From Symbiodinium natans (taxonomy: Eukaryota > Sar > Dinophyceae > Suessiales > Symbiodiniaceae), in contig CAJNDS010002845.1 in the NCBI GenBank assembly GCA_905221605.1, positions 968,713 through 1,032,712 on the forward strand: a DNA stretch of 64,000 nt, given 5' to 3'. Shown here piece by piece: positions 51,858 through 61,374 of the stretch. Both the position numbers and the translations under genes were made by a program. Numbering within the stretch: the stretch's first letter is position 1; every line of letters starts with the position of its first letter. The notes under the pieces were generated by a model, which worked only from the letters and a program-made list of their open reading frames with translations, did no database searches and was not told the origin of the DNA.

Positions 51858-52213
51858 ATTCTCAAATCATTGGCCCATTCCTCAACCTCATGTAGTTCTA
51901 GGACGGACAACATTCCCTCTGTCCATGAACACCATTCCGTATCCTTTTGTTCTTCACTACCTGTCATCCGCAGAAGCTTAAAAATCGCCTCCCCTTCAAA
52001 GCGGTCTATATTGTCCTTTCCACCAGACATATATCCAACAGCTTCGGATAACAGCTCAAAAGCCCGTGTATCATCATCATACACCATGAGGTCCTCCTCC
52101 TCTTCTGACAGCCTTTCAGGAGAAACACTCCTTCCACCATTGCCCTTCTGGGGACGACCCCTTGGCGGCGTAACAGGCGACCGAGGCCGATCAGATCTTC
52201 GAACCTCATTGTG
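51710..52213 (-). CDS. Second-element frame I, in phase with the zinc-finger frame after a TGA
   Basis: Starts straight after the TGA at 52214 in the same frame (HNEVRRSDRPRSPV..). It continues through an acidic run (LSEEEEDLMVYDDDTRAFEL) and a helical part (..GEAIFKLLRMTGSEEQ.., ..EVEEWANDLRIWYQ..). An internal ATG at 52087 could start a shorter protein. The end shifts frame again near 51720. Confidence 0.45.
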   Translation of the reverse strand, partial: HNEVRRSDRPRSPVTPPRGRPQKGNGGRSVSPERLSEEEEDLMVYDDDTRAFELLSEAVGYMSGGKDNIDRFEGEAIFKLLRMTGSEEQKDTEWCSWTEGMLSVLELHEVEEWANDLRIWYQRPRSKGGSDPKDGGERPVEEESLEAPSTEEAVPEVIEVTVPSRTS

Positions 52214-53092
52214 TCATTCATCACCATGACGACAATTCCCGGTCCGGTAGTACTGAATACACCGAACTCCTGCCGTACCATGCGAATACTGGCAGTTCTC
52301 TGCAGCGAAGCATTCCTTCCCCGCCACATAATATTTGCACCAAAAAGATTTTAGCACCACTTCATCCCTTGTGTGGATGAATTTGCAGCTCTCGCCAAAC
52401 TTGCAGCGATTGTCACCCTTGTTATACCAGAAACAGATGCCTCTTTTCCTTCTTTCCAGACGATCTGCTTCACCACGGCTCATCAGGCGACCCCGCTCCA
52501 ACTGGCCATTGCCACTAGTATGGGAGCTACCTTCTCCACTGAGGGTGCTAATCATTGGTTGTTCACTGGAACCTCCTGGAAAACCTTCATGATGCCCTTG
52601 ATTCTCCGTGATTGGCTTTCCTTCGACTTGTGAGCCACACACCATCAAACCACGAATCTTCGGCTTTCCCAGAAAGGATTTCTTAACTCCAGGATTCCCT
52701 TGTTTCTTGAGAAGGTTCGGCTTGCGGACTCCCTTTTCTAATCCACCTGCGCGACACAACCCTCTTTGTCCAGCCCTAAACCCTTTCCACCAAAGAGCTC
52801 TCAGGACCCGAGACGTATTAGTATCCTCTTCTTCAACTCCTCCAGGGTGACCTTCACTCACCAATCCCAAATAACCTACGTCATTCCACGTTGAGGACAC
52901 TTCCAACTTTTTTGCAACCTCATCACCAAGCTGCGTGTCAGAAACCCAGGTCATTGCCTGTTCTGAGATATCCGAAACACCAACGTTCGTCGGTCCTTCG
53001 CCAGGATACCCTTTTGCGCTATCGAAAATCTCCCAGTCTGTCGGTTTGGGTCTGATCGCTCCCAATTGGCGAGCCTTTCGCACACTCTCCAC
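52214..53092 (-). CDS. C3H zinc-finger segment 2 (second element)
   Basis: 292 codons. A charged, Gly/Ser-rich first part is followed by C3H fingers: C-x9-C-x5-C-x3-H (starting CFWYNKGDNRC), C-x8-C-x5-C-x3-H (starting CKYYVAGKEC), and a third, C-x8-C-x5, in which the third Cys position is a TGA codon (52214-52216). The frame then continues open for 168 codons in the same phase, to 51710. Confidence 0.55.
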   Translation of the reverse strand: MESVRKARQLGAIRPKPTDWEIFDSAKGYPGEGPTNVGVSDISEQAMTWVSDTQLGDEVAKKLEVSSTWNDVGYLGLVSEGHPGGVEEEDTNTSRVLRALWWKGFRAGQRGLCRAGGLEKGVRKPNLLKKQGNPGVKKSFLGKPKIRGLMVCGSQVEGKPITENQGHHEGFPGGSSEQPMISTLSGEGSSHTSGNGQLERGRLMSRGEADRLERRKRGICFWYNKGDNRCKFGESCKFIHTRDEVVLKSFWCKYYVAGKECFAAENCQYSHGTAGVRCIQYYRTGNCRHGDE

Positions 53093-53271
53093 AGAAACAT
53101 TTTTGTACCAGACATCCTTGATGAACCAGCGGCTGTCTCCTCTTCAAGAGAAATTTCCGGCGCTTTGCCCGTAGCCTTTTCAGTGTTCACCTCCTCATCT
53201 TCGGCACTATCCGCAGCAGAGATTTCCAGCAGGCACCCAGACGGATCCACCTCCTCGTCGTAATCATCCAT
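52951..53271 (-). pseudogene. Second-element frame G (acidic)
   Basis: Starts at an ATG overlapping the previous stop. An acidic stretch of about 60 residues follows (MDDYDEEVDPSGCLLEISAA..). After that the sensible sequence moves to the frame of the next entry near 53090, so the tail of this frame is not real. Confidence 0.4.
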
Positions 53272-53746
53272 TCGTCTCCACAAGACTTCCAACTAATTCC
53301 ATCATCCGATCCCTTCCATGTTGCCAGCAAAAATCAGAATTCACGATGGTTCCTTGACCACCCATAGTGAGAAATGGACTCACCATATTCGCCACCGCCA
53401 TCAGTTGAACGTGACCCGCCATTGCTGGATCTCGATTCCAATCGTAGGCTATTGCCTCCATTGCAGTTCCAAACGTATTGGTAATCTGAAATTCATCTTC
53501 CAGCCCTGGCGACAACAATGCTCCCATTACAGAGAGCGTGTAATTCCCCACTGGCGGCAGACATGGATTGCTATGGAAAGGATGATGTAGGTCCCCATAA
53601 TGACCCGCATCCCTTATTTCATACAACAACCTCCCAGTATTCATCCTACCGTTCAGCTCATCCACCACCACCATAGATTCGCAGATTTGCCGCGCCACCG
53701 ACGCCAACGAATTCCATATCGCACGATCTGCTGCGCCACGACGCAT
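53264..53746 (-). CDS. Second-element frame F (unknown, capsid-like composition)
   Basis: 160 codons from an ATG 31 bases after the previous stop. It is an ordered-looking globular sequence (..AIWNSLASVARQICESMVVV.., ..NPCLPPVGNYTLSVMGALLS..) with one Cys/His pair near the end. No family is recognised; a structural role is only a guess. Its TGA overlaps the next ATG (ATGGATGA). Confidence 0.45.
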   Translation of the reverse strand: MRRGAADRAIWNSLASVARQICESMVVVDELNGRMNTGRLLYEIRDAGHYGDLHHPFHSNPCLPPVGNYTLSVMGALLSPGLEDEFQITNTFGTAMEAIAYDWNRDPAMAGHVQLMAVANMVSPFLTMGGQGTIVNSDFCWQHGRDRMMELVGSLVETNG

Positions 53747-53776
53747 AACCCATTCAGTTGTGGGTGACTGAATCAG

Positions 53777-54481
53777 TTAACTCACGAGGGTTTCAGCCAC
53801 AGAGAGGCTCAACTCCCCCTCACCCGAGCCATCCGAAGAGGCACTTATGACCATATTCCGGTCCATCTTATTCAAACCTCTCCTCGGCAGGTTCCTTTGA
53901 GTTGGTACCCTTCCCTGCGAGATCTTCCAATACATCCTTGCGCAAAGACCTCTAGAGATATTCACCTTTGGGCACCAACGCGCTTTTTCGCTAGCATACA
54001 ATTTCCAGCTGTCATCACGGAGAACATTGCTCCCACCTCCACCTTCAAGCTGCTCAGTCTCTCCACTGGCGGTCGGCTCTGCATTTCCACATATAGTTCC
54101 CTGTCCAGCCACATTTTGTCCAGGTAGAACTTCATCAGTAGAGGCACCAACCAGCGAACCACCAGGAACGGAAGCGTTTCCTGTCCCACTTGAGACTGCA
54201 GCCTGATTTGAAGATTCTGACAGCGAAAAACTTTGGCGGGTCTCCCCCCGCGACACCTTGTCGCGTGTCACGCCAATTGCGCTTGACTTCACTTGCCCGC
54301 CATTGGAGCTACGAGAACCAGCGTGCGATCCCTTGCCACCATTTCCAGTTCTCGCTGAGTCCCTTTCGCGCAAAAAGGCCTCACGCAACTGCCGTGCATT
54401 ATCGGCTTCCTCAATCAATCGCCTGTCCATCATCCACTTGATCCGCCCATACTCGACTGAACCGGAATGCCAACCTGCCAT
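53777..54481 (-). CDS. Second-element frame E (unknown)
   Basis: 234 codons from an ATG. It starts with a charged helix (..RRLIEEADNARQLREAFLRE..), then a Gly/Ser/Gln-rich stretch, then a basic segment. No domain is recognised. A stop lies 33 bases upstream in the same frame. Confidence 0.4.
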   Translation of the reverse strand: MAGWHSGSVEYGRIKWMMDRRLIEEADNARQLREAFLRERDSARTGNGGKGSHAGSRSSNGGQVKSSAIGVTRDKVSRGETRQSFSLSESSNQAAVSSGTGNASVPGGSLVGASTDEVLPGQNVAGQGTICGNAEPTASGETEQLEGGGGSNVLRDDSWKLYASEKARWCPKVNISRGLCARMYWKISQGRVPTQRNLPRRGLNKMDRNMVISASSDGSGEGELSLSVAETLVS

Positions 54482-54498
54482 GAACCACCGGCAACGGC

Positions 54499-55350
54499 TT
54501 AGGCGCAGTCACCTGCTCCTTTGGCTGGCGACGCCGATTTGAATACGCCCTTGGCACCCGTTGCACCTGTTTTCGGTTCAGCAGTTGTCTCCCCCGCTTT
54601 GGGGGATTTGACCGATGTCGAGACCCATTGTCTGGGGGGTTCACCGATGGCATTCCAACTCCCACCAATTGCAGCTTCCTGCACGCACAGCGGAGACCTT
54701 TGCTCCAAAGTCCAAGCCTCGCATACTCTTCCACGGTTCAGGATTTCCAAATATGAACCCCGTGGCATTTCCACGTCACCGCGACTTTCAGCTTCCCTCA
54801 CTTGCGAAACCGTTCTCGCTTCACTTCCAGCTTCGTTTCCAGAGGATTGCTGTGCGTGTACATCAGCACTGGCAGCAACAGCTTTATCTGGCGCCATTGG
54901 CCGATATTGGTCTCCACCCACCAATTCCAGCAGCTTACAAGCGTCCACTTTTGAAACTCTCTTTTCAAGCAGGTCTTCCACATTAATATACTTCTGTAGA
55001 TCACGCGCTTTCGTGACACCAAGTTTGGTCAATGCCTCACCCACGTGAGGAGTACAAACCCATAGCCCTTGGTTTCTAGCCATCCACGATTGAATCGGCT
55101 CATCTGGGCTCAGAATTGGTGTCTTGGAGGACTCTGCTACGGAATCCTTTTGTTCATCCCCATCTTGTTTTTCAGCACCATCCAGTGTCGCATCAGTCCC
55201 TTGTTTATCATCTGACACATTGGTCAGGACCAACGCCTGTGGTGCAGAGGATGACGAGGACCCTGCCGTTGTTGCTGTAGGGAACTTGAAGCTGTCGCGA
55301 CTCGGAAGCTCACCATCCTTGTCCTGAACATCACTCAAATGATTCGCCAT
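54499..55350 (-). CDS. Second-element frame D (unknown)
   Basis: 283 codons from an ATG overlapping the stop of the zinc-finger frame. The first 85 residues are acidic and Ser-rich. Residues 88-150 (..SWMARNQGLWVCTPHVGEAL.. to ..CKLLELVGGDQY) could be a small helical fold; the rest is disordered. The stop TAA is 17 bases before the next ATG. Not recognised. Confidence 0.45.
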   Translation of the reverse strand: MANHLSDVQDKDGELPSRDSFKFPTATTAGSSSSSAPQALVLTNVSDDKQGTDATLDGAEKQDGDEQKDSVAESSKTPILSPDEPIQSWMARNQGLWVCTPHVGEALTKLGVTKARDLQKYINVEDLLEKRVSKVDACKLLELVGGDQYRPMAPDKAVAASADVHAQQSSGNEAGSEARTVSQVREAESRGDVEMPRGSYLEILNRGRVCEAWTLEQRSPLCVQEAAIGGSWNAIGEPPRQWVSTSVKSPKAGETTAEPKTGATGAKGVFKSASPAKGAGDCA

Positions 55351-55876
55351 GGCGAAGCAGAGCCAACCGATCTTCAGAAAGCTGTTCGTGGTTGTATTTG
55401 CAGCCTTGTCCGACTCTGCATCTCCCCTTCAAATAATAATCGAAACATGATCTTTGAAGACCAGCATCTCGGAGAGCCCTTCGGGAAGCATAGTCCCATG
55501 TTTTCCCAGCTTCTCGATGTCCTTCCAAAACTGCATGGTCATCATGGACAAATCTGCAATTGGGACCATATTTACAGCCCGACTTGTGCCCATAATATAG
55601 ACACAACTCTCGCTTTGGCTCTTGCGTCATTGGCTCACCCTTGGAAGCACCCTTTCCATAATAACATCTTTGAAAGGCCAAGTAGTCGCGCTCTTCCTGT
55701 GCAGCATCAGCGACCCCTTCCTCAGTTGGTGGGCTGCCGATGTCCTCATCATCATCACAGGCATTGCTCTCAACTGATTCAGTTGGACCATTTTCTGGCC
55801 GCCCATCACCAGGAAGTCGATGTTCAAATTGACAGGCGTCTCCATTTCGACACTTTCCCTGCTTGAAAACTTGCAC
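55331..55876 (-). CDS. Triple C3H zinc-finger segment (second element)
   Basis: The frame enters by frameshift from the upstream frame near 55880. Three C3H fingers are seen. The first, at the start, has its first Cys just upstream. The second and third are both exact C-x8-C-x5-C-x3-H, beginning CLYYGHKSGC and CFDYYLKGRC. Such fingers bind RNA in many eukaryotic proteins; here a Gag-like RNA-packaging role is inferred. The stop overlaps the ATG of the next frame by 20 bases (55331-55350). Confidence 0.6.
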   Translation of the reverse strand: MQVFKQGKCRNGDACQFEHRLPGDGRPENGPTESVESNACDDDEDIGSPPTEEGVADAAQEERDYLAFQRCYYGKGASKGEPMTQEPKRELCLYYGHKSGCKYGPNCRFVHDDHAVLEGHREAGKTWDYASRRALRDAGLQRSCFDYYLKGRCRVGQGCKYNHEQLSEDRLALLRHGESFE

Positions 55877-56970
55877 AGCTTGACATATCCAGTGGCCCGG
55901 GGCTTCGGCGTGAGATAAGCCTTCCTCACCTTGTCAGGATCAAGGTAATCATCAATTGACTTCCATTCTGTCAGTCGCATAGCTTCTATAGCCGCATCAA
56001 TTTCTCTCAGGAACTTCTGCGAGTCCAACCACAGTGAGTGCCAATACTCTTCATCCCCTTGATCTAGAGTTCTTGCTACCGCTTCACCTGTTGCCGCATG
56101 ACTATACCTTCGATCTTGGCGAGCAACATCAAACAACGCATCGTGATAGCGCTCTCGGGAGTTTTTCCTGCGTGGCCAGCTCGTTGCCGCACCCTTCTGG
56201 GGTGTCCAACCTTCCTTAATCAGAATGTTATAAGCTTCATGGGCCTCGCTCATCACCAAGTTGAGGTCCATCGACAGGTCCTTCAACGCGTCCACATTCC
56301 GTGAGTCTAAGAACATCCCAGTGATCTTGCTGAGGTATTCCTTCTCCACATCAATGCGCTCAAGCATTCTAAAGAGCCTTTCCCCATAGAACTGCTTCAT
56401 ATCTCCTTCCTCCCATTCTTCAGGAGGGCTCCACTGACCTGCAGACCAGCCGGAACAATTCCATTCGTCCTCCTGCTTCCAGTACCATTGACCATACGAA
56501 GAGGAGCCTTGGTCCCATTGACCATAATACCAGGGATTATTCCACCACTGGCTTGACTCTCCACGCCTCCATTTGCGTGGTCCGGAAAAAGATGCTCCGT
56601 CATCACCATCCACCAGCTCTAGGTCTACATTCATGATCAGTGTACCATCTTCTTCAACCAGATGCACCACCCCTTGCACTTCATCTCCAATCTGAAAGCG
56701 GCGACCATCTTCCATTTTCACGGGGACCAACACATCCAAACCACAATGCTCCAACCACACTCCATCCACGTTAATGCAGTTGACAGTGCCAATCAGTGAG
56801 TCACCCGCTTCATAAATGCTTGCCATGCGAAGACGGGGCTGCCTCATTGGGCTTTTCTTCCTTTTGCTCCGTAGAAGCTGGCATCGTTTCTTCAGCTCCC
56901 AGTTGTTCCCCTGCTTCCACATCTGGACCAAGCTTTTTCTCCTGCGCTTGTATGAGTCCCGCAGAGTCAT
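55627..56970 (-). pseudogene. OB/S1-like and Trp-rich region of the second element
   Basis: 447 codons from an ATG that is probably not the true start. Residues 50-115 (IGTVNCINVDGVWLEHCG.. to ..DEVQGVVHLVEEDG..) have an S1/OB-fold-like alternation of short strands with a G-D-E-V-x-G-V-V motif. A Trp/Gln/Gly-rich linker (135-180) and a long helical, charged region to about 365 follow. After ..LTPKPRATG the C3H finger sequence continues in a different frame, so the last 75 codons are not real. The OB call is tentative. Confidence 0.45.
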
Positions 56971-57440
56971 CCACTTTGCGCTCCAAGGACACAGGATCTT
57001 CTTCTACTGCTGTCACCTCCACCGTTGTAGCTTCCTTGGCGTCGACTTCCCGAAAACTACCAGTTGGCGCAATCTCCGTTTCATCGGAGAGGAACCCTCT
57101 CTTTGGGTCCGTTGTGCATTCATCCGCAGCAGGCACACTTTCTTCCGCTGCAGGAACCTTTGGCTCCATGAACGTGTACCACCTTGCGCTCCAACCCGTG
57201 CCTCCTCTGCACCCCAGGTCTTCTCTTGCGCATCAGCCCGCACTTCATTGGTGCTCCAGTCAGGCAAATCAACAGTGCTACCAGCCACCTCAGAAGTATC
57301 GTATCTTCTTTTCCCAGGAAGACGGACGTCCCGGCAATAGTTTGGGAAGACTCATCTGCTGATACATCCAGCTTTTTCCCCAAACCTTCGTCTTTTCCAG
57401 ACACCATTTCCTGACTGCCAGGCACCACATCCACCACCAA
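56810..57440 (-). pseudogene. N-terminal acidic region of the second element's protein
   Basis: Three overlapping - strand frames (57440-57120, 57288-57013, 57169-56810) each carry a stretch of Glu/Ala/Asp/Ser-rich sequence and then run into arginine-rich nonsense. Joined piecewise they look like one acidic, disordered N-terminal region broken by two or three indels. No domain. Confidence 0.5.
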
Positions 57441-57441
57441 G

Positions 57442-57553
57442 GCTTCCCGTTAACCCCAAACCCAAGCACACGGACTTTTAACTTTCACTAGACAGCGTAC
57501 AGCCGTAATTGCGGGTTCATTGACCCTTTTACAACCTCCAATACACTACCTGA
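57442..57553 (-). repeat. Truncated 5' LTR remnant of the second element
   Basis: Matches 50729-50854 of the left LTR (..cccgttaaccccaaaccc.. to ..cactacctgaaa). It lacks both LTR ends and the spliced-leader-like segment (gccgtaattgcggg in place of gccatccttgagccaaggtaagtgcggg). The coding frame starts directly at its inner edge; no PBS is left. Confidence 0.8.
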
Positions 57554-57653
57554 AAATAGTGTTACACCATAGTGGCATTTAGGAGGTTGGATTCGCTTAG
57601 AAGCAAGTGTTTTTTGCACTTGGACCACCAGCGGATGCTGAAGCCCAACCTAG

Positions 57654-59034
57654 GTAAAGCGGCAAGCACAAAGCGCGCTGCAGAGTGGGCGAGGGGTGCT
57701 GCGTAACTCTCACGGCGAAATCCTGAAGGAAGAATGTACCGTGCACGAAGCTGGCCTGAAGTTTGGCGATGTGTTAACCCTCCAAGTGCGACAGACAACC
57801 GTCACAAGCACAAAGACCCAGGGGAAGGCTTTTGCGGCTACAATCGGTGACGGGTGCGTCGTGACTTGGGGTGATTTCGGACTGGCTGACCTCAGCGCCC
57901 TCCAAGGGTTACGAAACGTTCAGCGCATCCAGACCAGCCGATATTCCTTTGCTGCTATCCTCGATGATGGGTCGGTGGTCACCTGGGGAGAACCGCTTGA
58001 TGGCGGTGACAGCAGGCGGGTCCAGGAACAGTTGAGGAATGTAGTGAACATCCAGGCCACCGGTTGCGCATTTGCTGCTATTCTGGACAGTGGATCCGTG
58101 GTCACCTGGGGGTTTTCGACTTATGGCGGTGACAGCAGCGGCGTCCAAGAGCAGTTGAAGAACGTAATTGGCATCCAGGCCAATGAGGATGCCTTTGCTG
58201 CTATTTTGGACAATGGATCGGTGGTCACCTGGGGAGATCCGGGTTTTGGTGGTGACAGCAGTTCCGTCCAAGAGCATTTGAAGAACGTATTATGCATCCA
58301 AGCCAATGGTGGTGCATTTGCTGCCATTCTGGACGATGGATCGGTGGTCACCTGGGGTCATCCGGCCTATGGTGGTGACAGCAGCTTAGTCCAAGAAGAG
58401 TTGAGGAACGTAGCACACATCCAGGCCACTAACGATGCATTTGCTGCTCTTCTGGACAATGGATCGGTGGTCACCTGGGGTCAGGCGCGGTGTGGTGGTA
58501 ACAGCAGCAATGTCCAAGAACAGTTGAAGAACGTAGTACGCATCCAGGCCAATAAGAACGCATTTGCTGCAATTCTGGACAATGGATCCGTTGTCACCTG
58601 GGGTCATCGAGATCTTGGTGGTGACAGCAGCATCGTTCAAGATCAGTTTGAGGAATGTAGCGCACATTCAGGCCAATGATGGTGGTGCATTTGCGGCTAT
58701 ATTGGAAAATGGATCTGTTGTCACCTGGGGAGATCCAAATTCAGGTGGTGACAGCAGAAGCGTGCGAGAGCAGCTGAGGAATGTAGCGCACATCCAGGCC
58801 AGTAAATCCTCCTTTGCTGCTTCATTGGAGAATGGATCCGTGGTCACCTGGGGTGATCCAACGTTTGGTGGTGACAGCAGTGCCGTCCAAGGGCAATTGA
58901 GGAACGTAGCGCACATTCAGGCCAATAGTGGTGCATTTGCTGCTATTCTGGACGATGGATCGGTGGTCACGTGGGGTGTGCCGTCTTATGGCGGTGACAG
59001 CGCGGCTGTGCAGGAGGATTTTTTGAGCAGCTGA
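57654..59034 (+). pseudogene. RCC1-like repeat protein with partial ubiquitin-like N-terminus, frameshifted
   Basis: The exon begins after an AG (cccaacctag, 57653). Its first 45 codons resemble the second half of a ubiquitin-like domain (..ALQSGRGVLRNSHGEILKEE.. to ..GLKFGDVLTLQV). Ten repeats of about 41 residues follow, each with FAAILDDGSVVTWG, G-G-D-S and a (L/V)Q(E/D)QL helix. This is the HERC/RCC1-like beta-propeller family that is expanded in Symbiodiniaceae; function there is unknown (ubiquitin ligase partner or scaffold by analogy). An extra T in cagtttgagg (58647-58649; other repeats have cagttgagg) shifts frame: the first frame stops at 58679, and the remaining repeats read on to a TGA at 59032. 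The 5' exon(s) are missing, replaced upstream by the second LTR element. Either a pseudogene or a sequencing indel. Confidence 0.75.
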
Positions 59035-61374
59035 TAGCTTCGTGACACTTGACATGTGCTTTGCTTGAACCTCAGCTGACCCGTGTGAGGAACAAACTGT
59101 CCATTGGTGTGAGACCCTTCGTCCGTTCAGGTCAAGATGTTAAGTCACAAGAGCCATTGGAATAATGCTGACAACGATTCTCTTCCCTGAACGGTCGCCC
59201 GCCCCCCTTATAAACCAAAGTTGCTTTGTCCGGGAAAAGATGTAAATTAGGTGGGGTCTTGAGGTCCAACATGAAACATGTGTAACATGACTCGTCCCTG
59301 ATTTGGCCTTCTGCATTTTCAGGGCATTTCTGCATTCAGGCTTCCACCCACGACTTAGAAAGTCCCTGTCATGGTGCAGCTGGCACTCTCCATGTCTCAA
59401 ATGAGCCATTGAATCTTTGTCCCAAAGACGAGCATTCCTACCATCATATTTGAAGTTTTTTCCTGCAGTCATTTCTCCGACTGCTCATGACTGACGGACG
59501 TTTGCATCCCTGCAGTGTGGTTGCGAGTCTGCTAGGCAAGTGGCAAAAGAAACCCTAAACCCCTGTTGGCTTAGCACTAAAGATCCACCTACCATCGGTG
59601 CCATCGTAACATGGCTATGTCTCAAACAAAGGCTGACTGTGAGTTCTTTGCAGCAATGCTGCGGGGTATGGTGTTTTGTAGGGGTAGCGATAGGGTGACT
59701 ACATTAGATGGCGCACAACAGGGGGTCCCGTAGCAGCACCTTGAAGCTGTACACGCAGATATCTTAACATAGGGAACCCGAAAAAGGACCAAAGGTTTCC
59801 AATTCTACCCATACGGTACTCGCATGTTCACACGTTAATGGACGTCGATGCAAGACTCACATTCTTGACCCCCAAGCTTTGGCAAGCTGCTTGCAAGCTC
59901 TCGAAAGCTCCGAAGCCCCGGAAAGCTTGAAAACATTCCCCGAAAGCTCTAAGCTTCCCGCACCCTGCACTATGCAGAGCTGGAGCTGCGGCACAGCTGC
60001 AAGGCACATTCAACACATTTCAACACCCAACTCGGAACCACCTGGACTCCTGGACCCTGGACATCCGACACCGAAACGAAGTCTCCTGGTGACTGGAGGC
60101 CTCCACCGTGAAGCGATCAGGAAGCTTGGTGAAACCGTGAGGAGGGCATGTTGAGACAGCGCAAGAACTGGGCCAACTTAGGCCTCACAAGCGGGCAACT
60201 TGATGAAAACTTTAAGCTGCCTCGGACTCTGGAACCGGCATTTTGCTGCTTACTGCTACTTGCAACTTCGGCTAAGAGGGTTAGCAAGTACGAGAGTCGA
60301 ATGTACTGGTTGAACTGATTGGATTTGCTGCACATGTCCTGTTCTAGCGCGGCAGAACATGCGAAGGAACGCCAAGCGAGCGAAGACCCTCAACCCTTAA
60401 TACAAGCTCGCTGTGCATTCGCGATGAAAACTTCTTGGTCGAGCAGACGGGCACTAAACGTAGCCAGAAGCTGCACCATCATGTGTAGCGGAACAGAAGC
60501 TTGAGGTCTTCAGCATCGGGGCAGCCTGGTTCCTCTAAGCTTGCACACAGATCTGCATACTCACAGACAAAGGTGGCTAGCAAGAGACCCCCCACCAAGA
60601 AAAGAGACGCTGAAACATGGAAGCCTGGATTCCCGAGTCCGTTTCGCGATGAGCAGGTGCTTGCACCCATTTGCTGTTCAGAAGCTCGGAAGTCTTGGAG
60701 TCTTCAGTTGTCAGGTAACTTTTCATCGGTCATCGCAAGACCTCGTCTACGACAATCCTGCTTAACCAAAGAGATTCTTCCCGCAGCACCTAGACGACTG
60801 CATCTTGCCCTGCAAGATGCCAATTTCTGTGACTGTTGGCATGAACTGTTGATGGGAAGAGACGCGAACAGCTAGCGAAAGCGCGGCAATCTGTACAGCT
60901 TTGAACAGAGATGGAACCTCAGCAAGTCGGCACTCACAATGCCCGAACATGAAGCACCTTCCATTTCCTCCCACAATGCCGATTTACTGGGATGTCGCGA
61001 CCATGCCTTGCCTCTGGACTCAGCGGCAAGGCGCAAGCGTGATGCAAATGAGGGGCAAATGTAAAGAGCAAAAAACAGGTTGGGCGCCCCTTTATCAGAC
61101 AACAACCCTTAAACACCTCAGCGGCCAGGGCGAGAATCCCCGCGAATCTCCGGCTAGGGATCTAGGATTGCAGGAACTGTTGTTTTCGCTGCAGTCACCA
61201 AGTCCGGTTTCAAAAAGGGTTGCACACACCTCCCACTCCGAGAATCTTGAATGCTGCTCTGGCACCACAGCGCTACAGCGCTACAGGTTCAAGTCTTTCC
61301 ACGTAGGAGCATGCTGCAAGTCTTTTCTGGACTTGGACTCATGAGACAAACCTTGGGGCATCGAAAGACCCTAC
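59035..61374. other. Intergenic or intronic stretch
   Basis: No firm gene. A 110-codon - strand frame from an ATG (59472-59140) has no domain. A possible exon at 60682-60714 has an acceptor (tttgctgttcag) and a good GT donor (GTAACT) and could belong to the gene downstream. Nothing else is supportable. Confidence 0.35.

Larger units (their letters stand above)
50585..57553 (-). mobile_element. Non-autonomous LTR element related to the copia element
   Basis: The left end is a 287-bp LTR (50585-50871) with the same terminal sequences as the copia LTR (TACGGGGGGCAACC ... GCAGCTCCGCA on the + strand). The same PPT and about 130 bp of homologous 3' untranslated sequence follow. The right end keeps only an internal LTR piece (57442-57553). 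The interior has no protease, integrase, RT or RNase H motif. It encodes a series of - strand frames rich in C3H zinc fingers. It must depend on another element for movement; the copia element next door shares its cis sequences. Confidence 0.8.

Noticed and set aside
59140-59472. 110-codon - strand frame from an ATG
   Set aside because: No recognisable domain and no splice or neighbour support; left as unannotated.
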